Shown here: positions 8,827 to 14,455 of the stretch, piece by piece
Layout of the letters: every line of letters starts with the position of its first letter
How positions within the stretch are numbered: position 1 is the stretch's first letter
Assembly: GCA_027010905.1 (NCBI GenBank)
Contig: JALVBA010000018.1
Coordinates: 1 to 14,455, forward strand
Direction: 5' to 3'
DNA from: Marinilabiliaceae bacterium
GTDB taxonomy: Bacteria > Bacteroidota > Bacteroidia > Bacteroidales > Marinilabiliaceae
Length of the DNA: 14,455 bases
Notes under the pieces: model-generated
What the model was told of the DNA's origin: nothing
The model's database searches: none
The model's input: the letters and a program-made list of their open reading frames with translations, nothing else
Program-made: the position numbers and the translations under genes

Positions 8827-8878
8827 TAACCCTAAACCAATAAAAAAAATGAAACAGTGAAATATATTTTTAGTAATG

Positions 8879-8932
8879 CCGAGAGCCTTGCTATAAGCGA
8901 GACCCCTCGGGGAATGGCTGCGACATTCTCGG
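8879..8932. repeat. GC-rich inverted-repeat structure between the LRR-like gene and arcA
   Basis: The outer arms CCGAGA (8879-8884) and TCTCGG (8927-8932) enclose GCC/GGC (8885-8887, 8916-8918) and a tight CCCC/GGGG palindrome at 8903-8912. It is notably GC-rich for this AT-rich DNA and lies just downstream of the repeat-protein gene (8954) and upstream of arcA. It has no adjacent T tract, so it is not a classical terminator. A REP-like palindrome or a structured RNA end are both possible. Confidence 0.4.
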
Positions 8933-8953
8933 TGACTTTATATTTACTATTCC

Positions 8954-10444
8954 CTATTTTGTAACAGCTATCTTCCAACTTGCCACACCTTTACCGGTTG
9001 TTACATTTACAATATAAATCCCTTCGCTAAAGTTACTGATATCAATTTTATCAACCGGATGATCTATTGACTTAATTTTTTGTCCTGTTATTGAGTATAT
9101 TTCAATATTGAAATTGTCTTGGTTTATAGTCAATGTTTCATTGTAATTGAGGTGAATTGTATTTTTTGCAGGATTGGGACAAAGTTCAAGCAGGTTGTCA
9201 GTCTCATCCTCAATGCCTGAAGCAGAGCACTCTGTTTTGATCTCATAGGTAGTATTACAGCCTGTTTTATTATTTAGAATAGTCTTATTTTTATTATTAT
9301 CGTTTATTATTGGGCAGATACATTTTATTGCACATTCTGAAAGCTGGGGGTTGTCAGATATTTGAAGATCTTTATAATTGCTATTTTTGGATTTAACAGT
9401 TTCAGGGTCTATATTCTCAATTCCTGTAATGTCATTTAGCTTATCGTTTCTCACAATGTAGACACATCCCGTTAAGGCAGTAAGGTTTTGTAATCCTGAA
9501 AGGTTTATAAGTGATAAGTTGTCACTAATATACAGAAAGCCATTGATTTGATTGAGTGCTTCAAGTCCGGATAAATCGACAAGTGAAGGATTATAATCCA
9601 CCATAAGAGCATTACGGAGGTCAGAAGAAATCTTTCCTATAATTTTGAGTGAACTAAGCCCGGAAAGGTTTAACAATAGATCATTTCCATATACTTTAAA
9701 ATAACTGCCTGTAGAAGTAAGGGAATTCAATCCGGAGAAATTTGTCAATGCGCTATTCATCGATATTTCTACATATCCGCCTATCGTATCTAACTTATTT
9801 AGTCCTGTAAAATTCTGAAGTTTAGTATTGGTTTGAATTATTAGACAACTTCCAATTGATGTAACATTGTCTAAACCCTTAAGATTAGTTAAATTATTCA
9901 TGTTACAGATGTATAGTGATGTTTTAATAGTTTTAATTGACTCTAATCCTGAAAGGCTTGTTAATGATGGGTTAGAGGACAATGACAAAAATCCTCCAAT
10001 ACTTGTAAGAGAAGCATCCCCAAATCCGTTGATAGAAGTTAACTTGGTATTTTCGTTTATCTCAACATAAGAATTGATTTTTTTTACCCCTGACAAACCG
10101 TCTAAAGTTTCCAAAGCATTATTGTTAATAATTGCTATGCCTCTACCAACAGAGTCCAGTGCTTCTAATCCGGCGAGGCTCTTAAGTGATGAATTGTTTT
10201 CGATTTTTAGCCCTTTGCCGATATATTGAATATTTTTCAATCCTTTCAGATTGGTAATATCTCCATCTGTTGATTCATCAATAATCAGATAGCCTTCAAT
10301 CACAGAGCAATTGGGGTATAAGATTATGAAATTGTCAATTTTCCCTTGAGAATTAAGAGTAACATCTGTTGTTGATGGACATTGTGCATTTGCGATTAGT
10401 AACCCTTCTAATAAAATTGCAATAAGCAGTAGTAATTTTTTCAT
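8954..10444 (-). CDS. Secreted leucine-rich/receptor-L-like repeat protein with T9SS sorting domain
   Basis: The 496-residue product has a signal peptide (residues 1-20, likely cut at ANA-QCP). From about 50 to 370 it consists of repeats of roughly 23-26 residues following LxxLxGLxxLxxIggxLxIxxN, for example SLTSLSGLESIKTIKTSLYI. These resemble the receptor-L/leucine-rich solenoids common in surface proteins of this phylum. A Cys-rich stretch follows (C371-C406: CAIKCIC, TGCN, TEC). Residues 418-496 form a type A T9SS C-terminal sorting domain, with CPNPAKNTIHL (422-432), IYSITGQKI and ISNFSEGIYIVNV. This sends the protein through T9SS, usually to attachment on the cell surface. Binding partner unknown. 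The gene has its own upstream region, almost identical to that of a broken paralog at 14018-14191. Confidence 0.9.
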   Translation of the reverse strand: MKKLLLLIAILLEGLLIANAQCPSTTDVTLNSQGKIDNFIILYPNCSVIEGYLIIDESTDGDITNLKGLKNIQYIGKGLKIENNSSLKSLAGLEALDSVGRGIAIINNNALETLDGLSGVKKINSYVEINENTKLTSINGFGDASLTSIGGFLSLSSNPSLTSLSGLESIKTIKTSLYICNMNNLTNLKGLDNVTSIGSCLIIQTNTKLQNFTGLNKLDTIGGYVEISMNSALTNFSGLNSLTSTGSYFKVYGNDLLLNLSGLSSLKIIGKISSDLRNALMVDYNPSLVDLSGLEALNQINGFLYISDNLSLINLSGLQNLTALTGCVYIVRNDKLNDITGIENIDPETVKSKNSNYKDLQISDNPQLSECAIKCICPIINDNNKNKTILNNKTGCNTTYEIKTECSASGIEDETDNLLELCPNPAKNTIHLNYNETLTINQDNFNIEIYSITGQKIKSIDHPVDKIDISNFSEGIYIVNVTTGKGVASWKIAVTK

Positions 10445-10496
10445 GGCTAAAGTTTTTTATTGGTTAACTGTTTGTTTCTTTAATAAAATCATAACC

Positions 10497-10504
10497 CAAA
10501 GGTA
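10497..10504 (-). promoter_or_regulatory. -7 promoter box of the repeat-protein gene
   Basis: The minus strand reads TACCTTTG, an exact TAnnTTTG match 52 bases before the ATG. The same box sits at the same distance before the paralogous remnant (14244-14251), in a stretch with no differences between the two copies. No TTG is found at 19-21 bases upstream, so activation by a bound regulator is possible. Confidence 0.5.
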
Positions 10505-10531
10505 TGGTGATATTAAAAAAATGACTTGCAC

Positions 10532-10545
10532 TATTTGGTCAAATA
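10532..10545. promoter_or_regulatory. Palindrome TATTTG-GT-CAAATA upstream of the promoter (candidate operator)
   Basis: A perfect 6+6 bp inverted repeat with a 2-bp centre lies 27 bases upstream of the -7 box. It is kept identically in the second copy of this upstream region (14279-14292). A related palindrome, TATTTGGCGAAATA, follows at 10561-10574, only in this copy. Spacing and conservation suggest a dimeric regulator site, but no regulator is known. Confidence 0.35.
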
Positions 10546-10564
10546 CTTGTTCTATTATTGTATT

Positions 10565-10646
10565 TGGCGAAATAATAAACCAAACAGGGCTTTATTCAGA
10601 AAATGTACAGCAATTATTTACTAATCTCCTTCAAGCTGTTTTTCTT
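10565..10646. other. Short intergenic stretch with weak dyads
   Basis: Downstream of the small sorting-domain gene. Only weak inverted repeats are present (ACAGC/GCTGT; AATAAA/TTTATT flanking an 11-base centre). No convincing terminator or gene is seen, so the adhesin operon transcript may run towards the next gene. Confidence 0.3.
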
Positions 10647-11120
10647 TTACCGCTTTACAATTTTAAAAGTTTGCAAAGGCTGCTGTCCACTGATAAGCTT
10701 TAAAATATATGAACCATTGGCAACACCGGTCATATCAATCTTTGTATCTATTGATTCTATATTTTTTTGCTGAATCAATTTACCCGTAATATCGAAGAGT
10801 AAATAGGTTGCTTTTTCAACTGTTTTGCTTAAATGCACCATAACAAAATCGGATGTTGGGTTTGGGTAAACTTTTATCTTCACGTTGGGGACCTGAATCT
10901 CATTCACCGCAGTAACCTTAATTTTTGTTTGGTGAAATCCCTGTGTTAGCGTAGTTGTTCCATCGGAAACGGTTGCTGTAATTGGCTCGCCAATGGTCCA
11001 ACTTACCTCACTTCCGGCAGCCGTTGCCGTACCTCCATTTGCCGAAATTACGGTTTGCGCACTTGCACTGCTTATTGCAAAAAACAGTAGTGTTGTTAAA
11101 TAATAAATTGCTTTATTCAT
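10647..11120 (-). CDS. Small secreted protein with T9SS type A sorting domain
   Basis: The 157-residue product has a signal peptide cut at SASA-Q (21/22). A short beta-rich domain (22-66) carries VISANGGTATAAGSEVSWTI and a GEP...TLTQGFHQ pattern, which I associate with small Bacteroidota sorting-domain proteins. The sorting domain spans 78-157, with VYPNPTSD (84-91), LLFDITGKLIQ (107-117) and GVANGSYILKL (132-142). Start at 11120 was chosen because the signal peptide begins there and its leader resembles that of the adhesin gene (TTTAAACAAYAATATTATG type); an in-frame ATG at 11162 would add 14 unlikely residues. It starts 51 bases after the adhesin stop on the same strand with no promoter box between, so the two are probably co-transcribed. 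Function unknown; an accessory role for the adhesin is inference. Confidence 0.85.
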   Translation of the reverse strand: MNKAIYYLTTLLFFAISSASAQTVISANGGTATAAGSEVSWTIGEPITATVSDGTTTLTQGFHQTKIKVTAVNEIQVPNVKIKVYPNPTSDFVMVHLSKTVEKATYLLFDITGKLIQQKNIESIDTKIDMTGVANGSYILKLISGQQPLQTFKIVKR

Positions 11121-11171
11121 AATATTGTTGTTTAAATTTATAACTATTAAAATAAACGTCAACTATTTTTA

Positions 11172-13931
11172 TCATAATTTATAAATCACAAAATGGAATG
11201 CATCCTGAATCTTTGTACTTGAAGTATTGTAAATATAAACCAGCAGTTTACCTCCGTTTGCCCCGGTTGTTGTCATAACCGGAGATGCTCCCAGAACTTC
11301 AACACTGCATACATAGGCGGTTTTCGAATACGACTCTCCTGAAATAGATATTTCGTAATGATCGGTTACCCAGGTACTGCTAATATTACTGGTAGCGTTA
11401 TTAACACTGCCACCGGTATTAATTACACCATAAGCAATTGGCAAAGAAACATTTGCAGTACCACTGGTAATTGTACCGCTTATATGTGTATTGCCGTTTT
11501 TATAAACAGTTACTGCATTGGCTCTGTGTGCATCATCTCTACCATTTCCAATCTCAAATAACGGGTCTGTAAGTACCCAAGACCCAGCAGTTCCACCGCC
11601 AACATTATATTGCCCAATTGCCAATGAATTATAGCTATTTGCGTGCGTGCGTTCCCCCATAGCAGTTGCACGCCAGCCACTTGCAACTGATTCCCAACCC
11701 ATTGCAACAGACTGATAACTGCTTGCTTCTGTTGCTTGTCCCATAGCCGTGGAATACTCACCGGTAGCTTTTGTTCTCTGTCCCATAGCCGTGGCTTTAT
11801 CCCCGGAAGCTAATGTTAAACATCCCATAGCCGTGGAATACTCACCGGTAGCTGTGGATCCATACCCCATAGCAGTGGAATAATCACCGGAAGATGTTGT
11901 ACCATTTCCCATAGCAGTGGAATTTGATCCGGAAGCTGTTGTGCCAGATCCGATAGCTGTGGAAGTAGCACCAGAAGCTGTTGTACTATATCCCATAGCA
12001 GTGGAAAATTCACCAATGTTTGCATCATCCCATTGAGTTACATCAACATGCCCTGCTCTAAAAGCTGCTTTCTTTGGGTACCACATCATTCTTGTGCCTG
12101 CTCCCAGGTTTAATGCTGTTCCGCTATTATTAGTCCCTTGAAATAAAACGCCGTCATCACCCTTTACGTGTAGTGTTGCACTTGGTGTTTCGGTACCAAT
12201 ACCAACTTTATCAGTATTTGTGCTTAGTTTTACAACACTTCCGGCAACTGTCCAGCCACTTGTATTGCCGGCGGCAGCAGTAGTTTGTATTGTTCCGTCA
12301 GGGAATTTAAAACCACTTACAGTAGAATGAATTATTCCATCAACTTCAAGTTTTGATGTTGGATTTGCTGTACCAATGCCAATATTACCATCTTTAAGTA
12401 CCGTTACTGCATTAGCTCTGTGGGCATCATCGAGACCATTTCCAATCTCAAATAACGGGTCTGTAAGTACCCAAGACCCAGCAGTTCCACCGCCAACATT
12501 ATATTGCCCAATTGCCAATGAATTATAGCTATTTGCGTGCGTGCGTTCCCCCATAGCAGTTGAACGCCAACCACTTGCAACTGATTCCCAACCCATTGCA
12601 ACTGACTGATAATTGCTTGCTATTGTTGCTTGTCCCATAGCAGTGGAATAACCACCGGAAGCTATTGTACCATCTCCCATAGCAGTGGATGCAAAACTGG
12701 AAGCTTCTGTATCACTTCCCATAGCAGTGGAAGCATCACCGGAAGCTGTTGTACCAGATCCCATAGTAGTGGAACCACCACCGGAAGCTGCTGTACTACC
12801 TCCCATAGCAGTGGAATAAATACCGGAAGCTGTTGTTTCATCTCCCATAGCAGTAGATGCAAAACTGGAAGCTTCTGTATAATATCCCGTAGCAGTGGAA
12901 TTATTACCTGAAGCTTTTGTATAACCTCCCATAGCAGTGGAATATTCACCAGAAGCTTTTGATCCTTTTCCCATAGCAGTGGAATAAACACTGGAAGCTG
13001 TTGTACTATATCCCATAGCAGTGGAATAATCACCTGAAGCTGTTGTACCATCTCCCATAGCAGTGGAAACACGACCGGAAGCTGTTGTACTAAATCCCAT
13101 AGCAGTGGAAGCAGCACCGGAAGCTATTGTTGCTTGTCCCATAGCAGTGGAGATATCCCCAATGTTTGCATCATCCCATTCGGTTCCATCAACATAACCT
13201 GCTCTAAAAGCAGCTTTCTTTGGGTACCACATTATTCTTGTGCCTCTTCCTTCTTTTGGTATTGTACCACTATCCAAAGTTCCTTCAAATAAAACTCCGT
13301 CGTTGCCGATTACATGTAAAGCAGCACTTGGGGTTGCAGTACCAATACCAACTTTATCAGTATTTGTGCTTAGTTTTACAACACTTCCGGCAACTGTCCA
13401 GCCACTTGTATTGCCGGCGGTTGGTAAAGTTACAGTATTTCCTTCCGAAATAGACAAGGCGTTACCTGAGAGTGAAAGCAATTGAATTTCGTTAGTCGCA
13501 TCGGCATCGGCATCGTCAACTTTATCGTTAACTACGGTTTGTGCTTTAAAAGCATAGGGAACCGATGAGAGTTGTGTTGTGGCAAGGTGCGAGTAGGAAC
13601 TTCCGCCTGCCGGGTCAATCTCAACTTTTGTAAAGATAACATCGCCCCAATCGGCCGGAGAAAAAGTCCCGGAGAGTTTTGTTCCTTCTCCAATTTTCAG
13701 GTTTACCAAACCAAAATTGTTGGTAGTAACCGTATGAGTTTCGGAATAAATTACCGATCCCGACTCAGAATCTCTTAATAGGCTGATTCGGAAACTTACC
13801 GTTTTATTGGCAATAATTTCGCCTGATGAATTACGTACTACTGCCTGATAATTAAACGAGGCGGGAACTTGTGCAAATCCGCAACTAAATATTGCAGTTG
13901 TTAAAAAAACAAGGAATAAAAGCTTTTTCAT
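11172..13931 (-). CDS. YadA-head-type repeat adhesin with two duplicated modules
   Basis: The 919-residue product has a signal peptide (cut at GFA-Q, 20/21). An N-terminal domain (22-130, PASFNYQAVVRNSSGEII) typical of Bacteroidota fibre-like proteins follows, then two modules. Each opens with GNTSGWTVAGSVVKLS and VGIGT-TPS-LHV (173 and 555), has a MWYPKKAAFRAG segment, then Hep/Hag-type beta-roll repeats with an exact 14-residue period (STAMGxxTxASGxx): 16 copies at 261-484, 10 at 643-782. Both end in TAGSWVLTDPLFEIGNG and a shared AHRANAVTV. Residues 830-919 form a unique C-terminal domain. In YadA such repeats form trimeric adhesive heads. No neck, YadA membrane anchor, T9SS sorting domain or S74 chaperone is seen, so export and anchoring are unclear. 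Start 13931 was chosen for the signal peptide; the in-frame ATG at 14024 would add 31 residues of leader-like sequence. A phage-tail-fibre-like role is an alternative. Confidence 0.85.
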   Translation of the reverse strand: MKKLLFLVFLTTAIFSCGFAQVPASFNYQAVVRNSSGEIIANKTVSFRISLLRDSESGSVIYSETHTVTTNNFGLVNLKIGEGTKLSGTFSPADWGDVIFTKVEIDPAGGSSYSHLATTQLSSVPYAFKAQTVVNDKVDDADADATNEIQLLSLSGNALSISEGNTVTLPTAGNTSGWTVAGSVVKLSTNTDKVGIGTATPSAALHVIGNDGVLFEGTLDSGTIPKEGRGTRIMWYPKKAAFRAGYVDGTEWDDANIGDISTAMGQATIASGAASTAMGFSTTASGRVSTAMGDGTTASGDYSTAMGYSTTASSVYSTAMGKGSKASGEYSTAMGGYTKASGNNSTATGYYTEASSFASTAMGDETTASGIYSTAMGGSTAASGGGSTTMGSGTTASGDASTAMGSDTEASSFASTAMGDGTIASGGYSTAMGQATIASNYQSVAMGWESVASGWRSTAMGERTHANSYNSLAIGQYNVGGGTAGSWVLTDPLFEIGNGLDDAHRANAVTVLKDGNIGIGTANPTSKLEVDGIIHSTVSGFKFPDGTIQTTAAAGNTSGWTVAGSVVKLSTNTDKVGIGTETPSATLHVKGDDGVLFQGTNNSGTALNLGAGTRMMWYPKKAAFRAGHVDVTQWDDANIGEFSTAMGYSTTASGATSTAIGSGTTASGSNSTAMGNGTTSSGDYSTAMGYGSTATGEYSTAMGCLTLASGDKATAMGQRTKATGEYSTAMGQATEASSYQSVAMGWESVASGWRATAMGERTHANSYNSLAIGQYNVGGGTAGSWVLTDPLFEIGNGRDDAHRANAVTVYKNGNTHISGTITSGTANVSLPIAYGVINTGGSVNNATSNISSTWVTDHYEISISGESYSKTAYVCSVEVLGASPVMTTTGANGGKLLVYIYNTSSTKIQDAFHFVIYKL
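11505..11717 (-). repeat. Module-end repeat, copy 2 (pairs with 12399-12611)
   Basis: These 213 bp match 12399-12611 with only about 9-10 differences by eye, including an uninterrupted identical run of about 100 bases. They encode the last three head turns and the GSWVLTDPLFEIGNG segment. The match is closer than protein selection alone would need, which points to recent duplication or gene conversion. Confidence 0.85.
11586..12005 (-). repeat. Ten tandem 42-bp head repeats (module 2)
   Basis: Ten units of exactly 42 bp encode STAMG-type beta-roll turns (residues 643-782 of the adhesin). The units share a core reading CCCATAGCAGTGGAA on the plus strand, with several units carrying CCGTGG instead. 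Every unit is a multiple of three, so gain or loss keeps the frame. Confidence 0.9.
12188..12269 (-). repeat. Module-start repeat, copy 2 (pairs with 13334-13415)
   Basis: The codons for GNTSGWTVAGSVVKLSTNTD and the following VGIGT are identical or nearly so to those at about 13334-13415. The next ~160 bp of each module also align but with more differences (the MWYPKKAAFRAG part). Confidence 0.75.
12399..12611 (-). repeat. Module-end repeat, copy 1 (pairs with 11505-11717)
   Basis: This is the partner of the copy at 11505-11717, at the end of the first adhesin module. Recombination between the pair would remove or add one whole module of 894 bp, which is a multiple of three and so in frame. 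Confidence 0.85.
12480..13151 (-). repeat. Sixteen tandem 42-bp head repeats (module 1)
   Basis: Sixteen units of exactly 42 bp encode residues 261-484 of the adhesin. Most carry the same CCCATAGCAGTGGAA core as seen on the plus strand, and the last three units are nearly identical in DNA to the last three of module 2. Confidence 0.9.
13334..13415 (-). repeat. Module-start repeat, copy 1 (pairs with 12188-12269)
   Basis: This is the opening of the first adhesin module. The identical stretch of about 80 bp marks it as the likely left boundary of the internal duplication. Confidence 0.75.
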
Positions 13932-13991
13932 AATGTTATTGTTTAATTTAATATTAAATGGATTCATTTGTTTTCTGGGTTTGTAGTCATT

Positions 13992-14021
13992 CAAATTATA
14001 ACAAAGAGTTAAAAGTGTCAA
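13992..14021 (-). promoter_or_regulatory. Candidate promoter of the adhesin operon
   Basis: The minus strand reads TTGACA (14021-14016), 15 bases, then TATAATTTG (14000-13992). It combines a TTG at Bacteroidota -33 spacing with an imperfect TAnnTTTG-like box; it also resembles a sigma70 promoter with a short spacer. It lies about 60 bases before the adhesin ATG. The TTGACA overlaps the stop codon of the truncated upstream gene. Confidence 0.4.
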
Positions 14022-14191
14022 CATATTTTATATACATTGTCATCAACTTTAGTACAATTGGGGTAGAGTAGGATAAATGCATCAATAGAGAATTGGCTAT
14101 CAAAAGTAATATCTCCGGCAGGTGGGCATTGTGCCCCGGCTGTTACTATTCCAAAAATGGAAATTACAATAAGCATTAGTAACTTTTTCAT
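14018..14191 (-). pseudogene. Truncated N-terminal remnant of the repeat-protein gene
   Basis: A 57-residue frame starts MKKLLMLIVISIFG, has a signal peptide ending TAGA-QCP, and continues with IDAFILLYPNC. It aligns with the first 46 residues of the intact repeat protein at 8954-10444 (QCP, then ID-FI-LYPNC at the same positions). After YPNC it runs 11 residues (TKVDDNVYKIC) to a TGA; the repeats and sorting domain are missing and the adhesin leader begins. Its promoter region is almost identical to that of the intact gene, so it may still be transcribed, giving a tiny secreted peptide or just feeding the adhesin operon. Confidence 0.75.
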
Positions 14192-14307
14192 GGCTAAAGT
14201 TTTTTATTGGTTAATTGTTTGGTTCTACAATAAAATCATAACTCAAAGGTATGGTGATATTAAAAAAATGACTTGCACTATTTGGTCAAATACTTGTTCT
14301 ATTATTG
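14189..14307. repeat. Duplicated upstream region, copy 2
   Basis: Gap-free partner of 10442-10560 with about 96% identity by eye. It carries the -7 box (14244-14251) and the palindrome TATTTGGTCAAATA (14279-14292). The two copies diverge abruptly just beyond 14307. Confidence 0.85.
14244..14251 (-). promoter_or_regulatory. -7 promoter box upstream of the truncated repeat-protein gene
   Basis: The minus strand reads TACCTTTG, at the same distance from the remnant's ATG as in the intact paralog. If active, it would transcribe through the remnant towards the adhesin operon. Confidence 0.45.
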
Positions 14308-14349
14308 CATTGGGCGGTTGGTTGATGGTTTTTAGGAGTTTGTTTGTCA

Positions 14350-14373
14350 CGATTTTTGCAAAGCAAAAAATCG
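14350..14373. repeat. AT-rich hairpin
   Basis: CGATTTTTGC, AAA, GCAAAAAATCG form a stem of about 10 bp with one extra A on the right arm. It belongs to the palindrome-rich right edge of the window. No T tract follows on either strand outside the stem. Confidence 0.45.
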
Positions 14374-14378
14374 CGCCA

Positions 14379-14426
14379 AACCCGTGGGGAAGGGGATGTT
14401 TCTGTATCCCCGGGTTGCACCCGGGG
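14379..14426. repeat. GC-rich overlapping palindromes (REP-like)
   Basis: Two foldings compete. One pairs AACCCG (14379-14384) with CGGGTT (14411-14416) around GGGGAT/ATCCCC (14392-14397, 14406-14411), a partial overlap at 14411. The other is a perfect 8-bp hairpin CCCCGGGT-TGC-ACCCGGGG at 14408-14426. Composition is far more GC-rich than the surroundings. It resembles repetitive extragenic palindromes; whether it continues into a REP element or transposase gene lies beyond the window. Confidence 0.5.
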
Positions 14427-14455
14427 TTATTAGTATGTCGGGCATGGTAATAGGC

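Larger units (their letters stand above)
10442..10560. repeat. Duplicated upstream region, copy 1
   Basis: This stretch aligns without gaps to 14189-14307, with 5 differences in 119 bases counted by eye. Bases 10497-10560, covering the -7 box and the palindrome, are identical. Similarity continues leftwards into the coding start of both repeat-protein copies at a lower level. Confidence 0.85.

Noticed and set aside
10443..10703. Plus-strand frame starting MAKVFYWL, with a near-copy at 14157-14450
   Set aside because: The two resemble each other only because the upstream region is duplicated. They read antisense to the promoter and run into unrelated sequence, so the shared part reflects DNA duplication, not a gene family.
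12630..12911. Plus-strand 93-residue frame rich in SHSSG repeats
   Set aside because: It is the antisense reading of the 42-bp adhesin repeats. The periodic composition keeps all frames open, and it has no start signal or independent homology.
12662..13117. Minus-strand 151-residue frame of LLW-VQQLPV repeats, and similar frames at 11510-11761, 11816-12028 and 12404-12601
   Set aside because: These are shifted frames of the same repeat DNA inside the adhesin gene, whose signal peptide and domain order support the other frame.
11586..13151. CRISPR-like regular repeats
   Set aside because: The 42-bp units are continuous and coding with no unique spacers; they encode beta-roll turns in one long frame.
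13880..13931. Lipobox reading of the adhesin signal (Cys17 in AIFSCG)
   Set aside because: Phe at -2 relative to the Cys is atypical, and GFA-Q a few residues later is a good signal peptidase I site.

Overview
The window is AT-rich DNA from a member of the Bacteroidota, most likely Bacteroidales or Marinilabiliales. Three things support this: TAnnTTTG-type -7 promoter boxes with A-rich leaders instead of Shine-Dalgarno sites, type IX secretion (T9SS) type A C-terminal sorting domains on two proteins, and the relatives suggested by the core genes. No computation was run; every call rests on reading the sequence and the translations.

Left part (1-6915), housekeeping genes. A plus-strand lipoprotein gene with an OmpA-like segment and TPR-like helices has its own -7 box and a strong, probably bidirectional terminator. 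It converges on a minus-strand fused cytochrome c synthase gene (ccsBA). Next is a minus-strand SpoU/TrmH-family RNA methyltransferase gene, divergent from sucC (succinyl-CoA ligase beta subunit). sucC has a recognisable promoter and a 17-bp hairpin terminator, and no sucD follows it.

Middle (6916-8953). A 399-bp non-coding element with 16-bp perfect terminal inverted repeats and a flanking 6-bp direct repeat (TAACTA) looks like a MITE. Beyond it is a minus-strand arginine deiminase gene (arcA) with all catalytic residues and no other arginine-pathway gene. A GC-rich folded segment separates it from the next block.

Right part (8954-14455), surface-protein island, all genes on the minus strand. 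In transcription order: a truncated N-terminal remnant of a leucine-rich/receptor-L-like repeat protein; a 919-residue YadA-head-type adhesin with two near-duplicate modules of 16 and 10 exact 14-residue repeats; 51 bases later a small secreted protein with a T9SS sorting domain; and an intact 496-residue repeat protein with a T9SS sorting domain. The remnant and the intact repeat protein share their first ~46 codons and about 120 bp of upstream DNA, including an identical promoter core. The adhesin operon therefore sits between two copies of one gene start, as if it had landed in or replaced part of a tandem array. The right edge carries GC-rich REP-like palindromes.

The most unusual material is this island: a repeat-built adhesin able to change length in frame, lacking its own visible outer-membrane anchor, and paired with a small sorting-domain protein. 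The MITE-like element comes next.
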